A DNA stretch of 23,031 nucleotides from JAQGMV01 sp050260255. Its GTDB lineage: Bacteria; Pseudomonadota; Gammaproteobacteria; Burkholderiales; SG8-41. Under the pieces are notes generated by a model, which worked only from the letters and a program-made list of their open reading frames with translations, had not been told where the DNA came from and made no database searches. Positions 17,453 through 23,031 of the stretch are shown here, one piece after another. Positions within the stretch are counted from its first letter, which is position 1. Each line of letters begins with the position of its first letter. The translations under genes and the position numbers were made by a program. The DNA lies in contig JBLNBW010000158.1 of assembly GCA_050260255.1 (NCBI GenBank), forward strand, positions 1 through 23,031, read 5' to 3'.

Positions 17453-17826
17453 TCGGGGTCGCCCAGGATCTGCTGCACTTGTCCCACGAGATCGCGCACG
17501 GAGAACGGCTTCGTGATGTACGCCGTTGCGCCAAGGGCAAGTCCCTTCGACACTTCGCTGTCCCGGCCTTTCGCCGTAAGCATGATGATGGGGAGCGTTC
17601 GGCAGGCGGGCAGCGCCCGCAGTCTCTGGCAGACTTCAAACCCGGACAGGCGCGGCAGCATCACGTCGAGCAGCAGCAGATCCGGAGGATTCTGCGCCAC
17701 GCGCTTGTACGCGTCCTCGCCGTTGTCCACGACCTCGACGCTGTAGCCTGCGCGCTGCATCAGGAACTCGAGCGACAGCACGATGTTCGGCTCGTCGTCC
17801 GCGATGAGTATGCGGCGTTTAGGCAT
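17449..17826 (-). CDS. Single-domain response regulator (receiver only)
   Basis: A 125-residue CheY-like protein consisting of one receiver domain. The acidic pair Asp10-Asp11, phospho-acceptor Asp54 (LLLLDVMLP), Thr84 (IIMLTAKG) and Lys106 (ITKPFS) are all present, so it should be phosphorylatable. There is no DNA-binding or enzymatic output domain. Its start overlaps the end of the symporter-kinase gene by eight bases, and its end overlaps the exonuclease gene by four. It looks like the receiver of a hybrid kinase encoded as a separate gene. The upstream kinase is the obvious phosphodonor. Candidate partners for output are the downstream pseudokinase-exonuclease or an unlinked phosphotransfer protein (inference). 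Confidence 0.92.
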   Translation of the reverse strand: MPKRRILIADDEPNIVLSLEFLMQRAGYSVEVVDNGEDAYKRVAQNPPDLLLLDVMLPRLSGFEVCQRLRALPACRTLPIIMLTAKGRDSEVSKGLALGATAYITKPFSVRDLVGQVQQILGDPE

Positions 17827-20599
17827 GGCTCACCTGCGTTCGCGTCCGGGGCAGCTCGCAGGGCAGCTCGGCGCCGCGGGGCAACGTGAACGAGAACGTC
17901 GACCCTCTGCCCGGCGCGCTTTCGACCCAGAGGCGGCCGCCGAAGTGATCGATGATCTGGCGGCAGATGGCAAGGCCCAAGCCGCTGCCGCTGCGCGGCC
18001 GGCTCGCGGTATCGCCGACCTGGCGGAATTTTTCGAACAGCACTTCCTGGTCCGCGCGCGATATGCCGATGCCGTTGTCGTGCACGTCGATCTGCAGCGA
18101 CTCCGCCTTGACCGTCAGCACGACCTGTACCTTGCCATTCGGCCCATCGCAGTACTTCGCGGCGTTCGAAAGCAGATTGAGCATCACCTGCATGAGGCGG
18201 TCGCGATCGGCGACGACGATTGTGGGGGCATCGGGCATGTCCAGGTGCAGCTCGACGCCGCGCTCGTTGTAGACTTGCGCGAGTGTCGTCGCCGAGTCCT
18301 CGATCACTTCTCTTATATCCATCGCTTCGGCACGCCACTCGGCGTGACCGGATTCCATTTTCGCGAGATCCAGGACCTGGTTGATGAGCCGCGTGAGCCG
18401 CTCGGATTCCTTGATGATCACCTGCAGGAATTTCTGCCGCTGCGGCGGGTCAAGGTCCGCGTGCGCGTTGAGGATCTCGGAGAACGCGCGGATCGACGTG
18501 AGCGGTGTGCGCAGCTCGTGCGTCACCATGGAAATGAAGTCGTCCTTCATGCGATCGAGCTCCTGCAGGCGCTGGTTGGCACGGCGCAGTTCATCCGTGG
18601 CTGCCTGCAGCTCGGCCGATTTCTGCTCGAGCTGACGGCTGTAGGCGAGCGCCTGCGATGCCTCGTCGATCACATGCAGCACTTCCTCCAGCGACAACGG
18701 CTCTTCTTCGACTGTAGAGGAGATCATCACCCGCGCCGAGGCGCTGCCGATCGCGCCGGCGAGCAGCGATTCCGTATGGTGCACGAGCGCGGCATCGGCC
18801 TGGAGCCCGTCGATGCTGGCGAGCTTGCGCCTGTGCGCGTACGCCATGAACGCGTCGCGCGCGCGATCCGGTCCCAGGAAACGGCCGAGCAATGCGAGCA
18901 GCTCCTGAACCGTCGCATTGCCGCGCCACAATCCGGCACGCGGCGTGTCGGACACCCGCTTGAACGCATCGACGAAGAGCGCGGCCTGGCTGTGCTCCAC
19001 GCCCGTAGGCTTGCGCGCGAGCGAGAGTCCCACGTAGCAGCCGATGTTCGCGAGCATGCTCCAGAAGAGGCAGTGCGTGATGTTGTCGAAGTCCGTGAGA
19101 CCGAAGAGCTGCTCGGGCCGCAGCAGATCGGTGCCGAAATAGCCCTGCGAAATGAACGTGATCGGCAGCCAGCCCGATTTCGCGAACGAGGGCAGGAGCA
19201 GCGTATACACCCACACGAGGAAACCGGCCGTGAGCCCGCAGACCGCGCCCAGTCGCGTGCCGCCTTTCCAGTAGATGCCGCCGATGATCGCCGGGGCGAA
19301 TTGCGCAACGGCGGAGAACGAGATGAGGCCGATGGAGACGAGAGCGTACGCTTCGCCGGCGAGGTAGAAGTACAAATAGCCGAGCACGAGGATCATGACG
19401 ATTGCGCCCCGGCGTATGCCGAGGAGCAGCCCGGAGAGGTCGCGCCGCTCGGTGAGCTTGAGCCATCGCTGGCGCAGCAGCAGCGGCATGACGAGATCGT
19501 TGCACGCCATGGTGGACAGTGCGATCGTTTCCACGATCACCATCCCCGTCGCGGCAGACAGGCCGCCGATGAACGCGAGCAGGATGAGCCACGGCTCCTG
19601 CACGGACATGGGCAGCGTCAGCACGAAAGTGTCGGCGTCCACGCCGCCCTGCGGGAAATGCATGAGCCCGCCGAGCGCGATCGGCATGACGAAAATGTTG
19701 ATGACGAGGAGGTAGAGCGGGAACAGCCACACCGCCTTGCGCACATGCCGCTCATCGACGTTTTCCACCACGGCCACCTGGAACTGACGCGGGAGGAACA
19801 TGATGGCGAGCATCGACAGAAACGTGAGCGATGCCCAGGTGGAATAGCGCCCGGAGTCGCCGCCTTCGAGCAGCAGCGCCGCGAGCTGCGGATAGGCCGC
19901 CGCGCGGCCGAAGATGTCCGCGAATCCGTCGTACATCACGTACGTCACGTAGATGCCGACCGCGATGAAGGCGACCAGCTTCACCAGCGATTCGAATGCC
20001 ACAGCCGCGACCAGCCCTTCATGGCGCTCGGTGGCATCGAGATGACGCGTGCCGAAGAGAATGGTGAACGCCGCAAGCAGCATCGCGATGTAGAACGTGT
20101 TGTCGCCGATGAAGAGCGGCGCGCCCTGCTTGTCGGGCATGATCACTTCGGGATATTTGAGGATGATCGAGAAGCTCACCGAGATCGCCTTCAGCTGCAA
20201 CGCGATGTACGGGACGACGCCGATGATGGCGATGATCGTAACGAGACCGCCCAGCAGCTGGCTCTTGCCGTAGCGGGATGCGACGAAATCCGCGATGGAC
20301 GTGAGGCGGTTGGCCTTGCTGATGCGGATGATCTTCGCCAGCACGTACCACCACAGCGCGGCCATCAACGTGGGGCCCAGGTAGATCGGCAAAAAGCCCG
20401 TGCCGGTGGAAGCCGCGCGCCCGACGCTGCCGTAGAACGTCCACGAGGTGCAGTACACGGCAAGCGACAGCGCGTAGATATAAGGGTTGGCGATGATGCT
20501 GCGGCGGGCATCGGCGCGCTTGTCGCCGTAACGCGCGATCGCGAAAAGCAGCCCGACGTAGGCGAAGGAAGCGAGGACGATGAACGGCGCAATCAGCAT
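17819..20599 (-). CDS. Sodium:solute symporter-histidine kinase fusion (CrbS-like acetate sensor)
   Basis: A 926-residue sensor. Residues 1-530 form an SLC5/SSS transporter domain with about 13 helices (segments YCTSWTFYGSVG at 49-60 and GGLSAATGMVIVETIALS at 345-362). A helical STAC-like linker (about 540-635) and a coiled coil (about 640-690) follow. The kinase core is fully intact: H-box HELRTPL with His694, N-box asparagines Asn808 and Asn812, G1 box DNGIGI starting at Asp841, and GSGLGLA at 870-876. It has no PAS domain and no fused receiver; a separate receiver gene overlaps it by eight bases. Related proteins (CrbS in Vibrio, MxtR in Pseudomonas) sense or import acetate-type signals and control acs. 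Its position two genes downstream of acs supports that role here. Confidence 0.9.
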   Translation of the reverse strand: MLIAPFIVLASFAYVGLLFAIARYGDKRADARRSIIANPYIYALSLAVYCTSWTFYGSVGRAASTGTGFLPIYLGPTLMAALWWYVLAKIIRISKANRLTSIADFVASRYGKSQLLGGLVTIIAIIGVVPYIALQLKAISVSFSIILKYPEVIMPDKQGAPLFIGDNTFYIAMLLAAFTILFGTRHLDATERHEGLVAAVAFESLVKLVAFIAVGIYVTYVMYDGFADIFGRAAAYPQLAALLLEGGDSGRYSTWASLTFLSMLAIMFLPRQFQVAVVENVDERHVRKAVWLFPLYLLVINIFVMPIALGGLMHFPQGGVDADTFVLTLPMSVQEPWLILLAFIGGLSAATGMVIVETIALSTMACNDLVMPLLLRQRWLKLTERRDLSGLLLGIRRGAIVMILVLGYLYFYLAGEAYALVSIGLISFSAVAQFAPAIIGGIYWKGGTRLGAVCGLTAGFLVWVYTLLLPSFAKSGWLPITFISQGYFGTDLLRPEQLFGLTDFDNITHCLFWSMLANIGCYVGLSLARKPTGVEHSQAALFVDAFKRVSDTPRAGLWRGNATVQELLALLGRFLGPDRARDAFMAYAHRRKLASIDGLQADAALVHHTESLLAGAIGSASARVMISSTVEEEPLSLEEVLHVIDEASQALAYSRQLEQKSAELQAATDELRRANQRLQELDRMKDDFISMVTHELRTPLTSIRAFSEILNAHADLDPPQRQKFLQVIIKESERLTRLINQVLDLAKMESGHAEWRAEAMDIREVIEDSATTLAQVYNERGVELHLDMPDAPTIVVADRDRLMQVMLNLLSNAAKYCDGPNGKVQVVLTVKAESLQIDVHDNGIGISRADQEVLFEKFRQVGDTASRPRSGSGLGLAICRQIIDHFGGRLWVESAPGRGSTFSFTLPRGAELPCELPRTRTQVSHA

Positions 20600-20624
20600 G
20601 GCTGCGGCGTTCCTCGGGAGCGGC

Positions 20625-20825
20625 CTATTCGCTGCCGCGCTCGACCACCAGCGTCATCAACGCGATGAGCAGGCCCCATACGAAGAAGAGGTACGCGTAC
20701 AGAACGGGGATGCCAGCCACCACAGCATTGCCGGCAGCAAGATCGAGCAGCGGGTAGTCGAGCAGCAGGCAGCCGAGCAGGAACAGCGCGACGAGCCGCT
20801 GTCCCTTGACGCTGTTTCCCATCAT
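20625..20825 (-). CDS. Small two-helix membrane protein in the acs-kinase operon
   Basis: A 66-residue protein starting MMGNSVKGQRLVALF, with two hydrophobic helices at about 10-29 and 36-60 and a charged end VERGSE. A GGGGAG lies about five bases before the first ATG; a second ATG directly follows and could be used instead. It sits 42 bases after acs and 25 bases before the symporter-kinase gene on the same strand, so it is very probably co-transcribed with both. Its size and topology recall the small accessory subunits (DUF4212, DUF485) that accompany sodium:solute symporters, but the sequence does not match either clearly. It may assist the symporter domain of the kinase (inference). No family is assigned. 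Confidence 0.72.
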   Translation of the reverse strand: MMGNSVKGQRLVALFLLGCLLLDYPLLDLAAGNAVVAGIPVLYAYLFFVWGLLIALMTLVVERGSE

Positions 20826-20867
20826 CCGTCTCCCCGATGGGCGGCGGGCGTGCCGCCGCCGGCATCG

Positions 20868-22835
20868 TCAACCGACGTGCTGCTTTAACTGCTCCAGTAT
20901 CGCCGGGTTTTCGAGCGTCGACACGTCCTGCGTGATCTGCTCGCCCTTCGCGAGCGAGCGCAGCAGGCGGCGCATGATCTTGCCGGAGCGGGTCTTGGGC
21001 AGGTTGTCGCCGAAGCGGATGTCGCGTGGCTTGGCGATCGGTCCGATCTCCTTGCCGACCCAGTCCTGCAGCTCTTTCACGATCTGCGCCGCTTCGCCGT
21101 CGTGCGGACGCGCCTGCTTCAGCACCACGAAGGCGACGATCGCCTCGCCGGTGAGATCGTCGGGACGGCTGACTACCGCCGCCTCCGCGACCTTGGGGTT
21201 CGCGACCAGCGCCGATTCGATTTCCATCGTGCCCAGCCGGTGCCCCGACACGTTGAGGACGTCGTCGATGCGGCCCATGATGCGGATGTAGCCGTCTTCA
21301 TCGTAGGTCGCGCCGTCGCCCGCGACGTAATAACGGCCCTGGAAGTCCTGCGGGTAATAGGTCTTGCGGAAGCGGTCCGGATCGCCCCAGATCGTGCGCA
21401 GCATCGAAGGCCACGGTTTCTTGATAACCAGTATGCCGCCCTTGCCCCGGCCCACCGATTGACCGGTCTCGTCGACGATATCGGCGAAGATGCCGGGCAG
21501 GGGAAACGTGGCCGAGCCCGGCTTGGTCGCCGTAACGCCGGGAAGCGGCGTGATCATGTGACCGCCCGTTTCGGTCTGCCACCATGTATCCACGATAGGG
21601 CAGCGTCCGCCGCCGACGGTCTCGTGGTACCACATCCATGCCTCGGGATTGATCGGTTCGCCGACCGTCCCGAGGATACGCAGCGACGTGAGATCGTATT
21701 TCTTCGGCAGATCACCGCCGGCCTTGATGAGCGAGCGTATGGCAGTCGGGGCGGTGTAGAACACCGTGACCTTGTGGTCCTGGATCATGCGCCAGAAGCG
21801 GCCGGCGTCCGGATACACCGGCACGCCTTCGAACATGATCTCGGTGGCGCCGCATGCGAGCGGTCCGTAGCACGTGTACGAGTGCCCGGTCACCCAGCCC
21901 ACGTCGGCAGTGCACCAGTAGATGTCGGTCGGCTTGTAATCGAACACCCATTTCATGGTGAGCGCGCACCACAGCAGATAGCCGCCGGTCGAATGCTGAA
22001 TGCCTTTCGGCTTCCCGGTGGAGCCGGATGTATAGAGAATGAATAGCGGATGCTCGGCGCTTACCCATTCCGGCTCGCAGTCTTCCGGCTGCTTCTCGAC
22101 GAGCTCGTGCAGCCACAAGTCGCGCTCGGGGTTCCAGTCCACCTTGCCACCGGTGCGGCGGTAGACCACGACCTTCTTGAGCGTATCGCAGCCGCCGAGC
22201 GCGAGCGCTTCGTCCACCGCGGCTTTCAGCGGGATCGCCTTGCCACCGCGCATCTGCTCATCGGCGGTGATCGCCGCGACTGCGCCGGCATCGATGATCC
22301 GCTCGTGGAGGCTTTTCGCCGAGAATCCTCCGAATACGACCGAGTGAATGGCGCCGATCCGCGCGCATGCCTGCATCGCGACGACGACCTCGATCGACAT
22401 CGGCATGTAGATGACGACACGGTCGCTCTTCTTGATGCCGAGCGACTTCAGCGCGTTAGCCATCTTGCAGACGCGGCGATGGAGCTCGCGGTACGTGATG
22501 GTCGTCACCTTGCCGTCGTCGGCCTCGAAGATGATGGCGGTCTTGTCAGCGTTCTTTTCGAGCTGCCGGTCGAGACAGTTGTATGACGCGTTGAGCGTGC
22601 CGTCGTCGAACCATTTGTAGAACGGCGCGTCCGATGCATCGAGCACGCGGGTGAACGGCTTGTGCCACGTGAGTTCGCTGCGGGCGAGGCGTTCCCAGAA
22701 TCCCTCGAAGTCGCGTTCCGCCTCCGCGCACAGCGCCTGGTACGCGGCCTCGCCGGAAATGTTGGCCTGCTTGACGAATTCCGGGCTCGGGGGGAAGCGG
22801 CGGTTTTCCTGCAACACGGATTCGATGGTCGACAT
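20868..22835 (-). CDS. acs: Acetyl-CoA synthetase (AMP-forming)
   Basis: A 655-residue cytoplasmic enzyme that activates acetate to acetyl-CoA through acetyl-AMP, the high-affinity route for scavenging acetate. Motifs: phosphate-binding loop YTSGSTGKPKG at residues 268-278, WWQTETGG at 418-425 with the Trp that limits the acyl pocket in known Acs enzymes, and C-terminal PKTRSGK with catalytic Lys619, the conserved site of regulatory acetylation. Length matches Salmonella Acs (652). The ATG at 22835 is chosen because GGAGGAG lies just upstream and the protein then begins MSTIESVLQENRRFPP, as expected for the family. An upstream in-frame ATG at 22979 would add 48 unrelated residues and run through the promoter. 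It is the first gene of a six-gene operon with the CrbS-like kinase. Confidence 0.96.
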   Translation of the reverse strand: MSTIESVLQENRRFPPSPEFVKQANISGEAAYQALCAEAERDFEGFWERLARSELTWHKPFTRVLDASDAPFYKWFDDGTLNASYNCLDRQLEKNADKTAIIFEADDGKVTTITYRELHRRVCKMANALKSLGIKKSDRVVIYMPMSIEVVVAMQACARIGAIHSVVFGGFSAKSLHERIIDAGAVAAITADEQMRGGKAIPLKAAVDEALALGGCDTLKKVVVYRRTGGKVDWNPERDLWLHELVEKQPEDCEPEWVSAEHPLFILYTSGSTGKPKGIQHSTGGYLLWCALTMKWVFDYKPTDIYWCTADVGWVTGHSYTCYGPLACGATEIMFEGVPVYPDAGRFWRMIQDHKVTVFYTAPTAIRSLIKAGGDLPKKYDLTSLRILGTVGEPINPEAWMWYHETVGGGRCPIVDTWWQTETGGHMITPLPGVTATKPGSATFPLPGIFADIVDETGQSVGRGKGGILVIKKPWPSMLRTIWGDPDRFRKTYYPQDFQGRYYVAGDGATYDEDGYIRIMGRIDDVLNVSGHRLGTMEIESALVANPKVAEAAVVSRPDDLTGEAIVAFVVLKQARPHDGEAAQIVKELQDWVGKEIGPIAKPRDIRFGDNLPKTRSGKIMRRLLRSLAKGEQITQDVSTLENPAILEQLKQHVG

Positions 22836-22857
22836 TGCTCCTCCAGCTGCTAGCGTG

Positions 22858-22879
22858 GCCATGTGCTGCGCTACATGGC
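22858..22879. promoter_or_regulatory. 7-bp dyad in the acs leader
   Basis: A perfect inverted repeat GCCATGT (22858-22864) / ACATGGC (22873-22879) with an eight-base centre lies between the predicted acs transcription start and the start codon, ending 22 bases before the ATG. It could be an operator for a dimeric regulator or an mRNA hairpin near the ribosome-binding site. No known regulator consensus is recognised. Confidence 0.4.
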
Positions 22880-22899
22880 GATGTTTTGAAATCGGGCCG

Positions 22900-22931
22900 A
22901 TTATAGAATCACTAAACGTTGCGCTTGTAAA
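22900..22931 (-). promoter_or_regulatory. Candidate sigma-70 promoter of the acs operon
   Basis: On the minus strand a perfect TATAAT lies at 22900-22905, in a locally AT-rich stretch about 65 bases before the acs start codon. Upstream candidates for the -35 box are TTTACA (22926-22931, 20-base spacer) or TTACAA (22925-22930, 19-base spacer). Both spacers are longer than ideal, which would fit a promoter needing an activator. Confidence 0.5.
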
Positions 22932-23031
22932 GTCATAAGCAGCGGATTTTTCTGGCATTAGACGACGCGCGCATGGCATACTCGCAGCTCGACGGCGGGC
23001 CTCCCCGCATTGCAGGATAGCTGATCTGGTC

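Noticed and set aside
17783..20668. A 961-codon open frame on the plus strand opposite the symporter-kinase
   Set aside because: Shadow of a well-supported kinase gene; highly charged, low-complexity translation without motifs.
22836..22979. A 48-residue N-terminal extension of Acs
   Set aside because: It has no family similarity and would place the TATAAT promoter and the leader dyad inside coding sequence; the ATG at 22835 has a strong ribosome-binding site.
22900..22980. A possible sigma-54 promoter or CRP site before acs
   Set aside because: No GG-N10-GC element with the right flanks and no TGTGA-N6-TCACA palindrome could be found; the TATAAT box is the better explanation.

Overview
The window is gene-dense, high-GC bacterial chromosome and most resembles a betaproteobacterium. 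That is inferred from gene families and local order (zapE, acuI-prpE, and acs next to a symporter-kinase, an exonuclease and a DUF294 gene); there is no rRNA or marker gene to settle the genus. It holds fifteen protein genes and one tRNA-Ser. No gene-free stretch exceeds about 200 bases: the largest gaps are 8169-8362, where I see nothing convincing, and 12559-12740, a divergent promoter region. I found no mobile element, CRISPR array or phage gene.

Layout. 1-1179 (+) is the ZapE/AFG1-type ATPase. 1263-4187 (+) is a two-gene operon for acrylyl-CoA reductase (AcuI family) and propionyl-CoA synthetase (PrpE). 4245-8168 (-) is a very large membrane sensor with six PAS domains, a histidine-kinase core whose catalytic residues are lost, and a C-terminal receiver. 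8363-8453 (-) is tRNA-Ser(GGA). 8509-9474 (-) encodes two small membrane proteins, one of the Yip1 family. 9591-10181 (+) is a TPR protein. 10238-12558 (-) is a DUF4212 plus sodium:solute symporter pair, probably an acetate-type carboxylate importer. 12741-13433 (+) is an OmpR-type response regulator divergent from it.

13437-22835 (-) reads as one six-gene operon transcribed right to left: acs, a 66-residue membrane protein, a symporter-histidine kinase fusion (CrbS-like), a stand-alone receiver, a membrane pseudokinase fused to a DnaQ-type 3'-5' exonuclease, and a cNMP-binding/CBS/DUF294 nucleotidyltransferase. Gaps and overlaps are 42, 25, -8, -4 and about 2 bases.

Together the genes describe uptake, activation and sensing of short-chain carboxylates (acetate, propionate, acrylate). 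The most unusual parts are the two degenerate kinases and the attachment of a nuclease and a nucleotidyltransferase to the acetate-sensing module. The linked receiver has no DNA-binding domain, so the output of this circuit may be enzymatic or nucleotide-based rather than purely transcriptional. That last step is inference.
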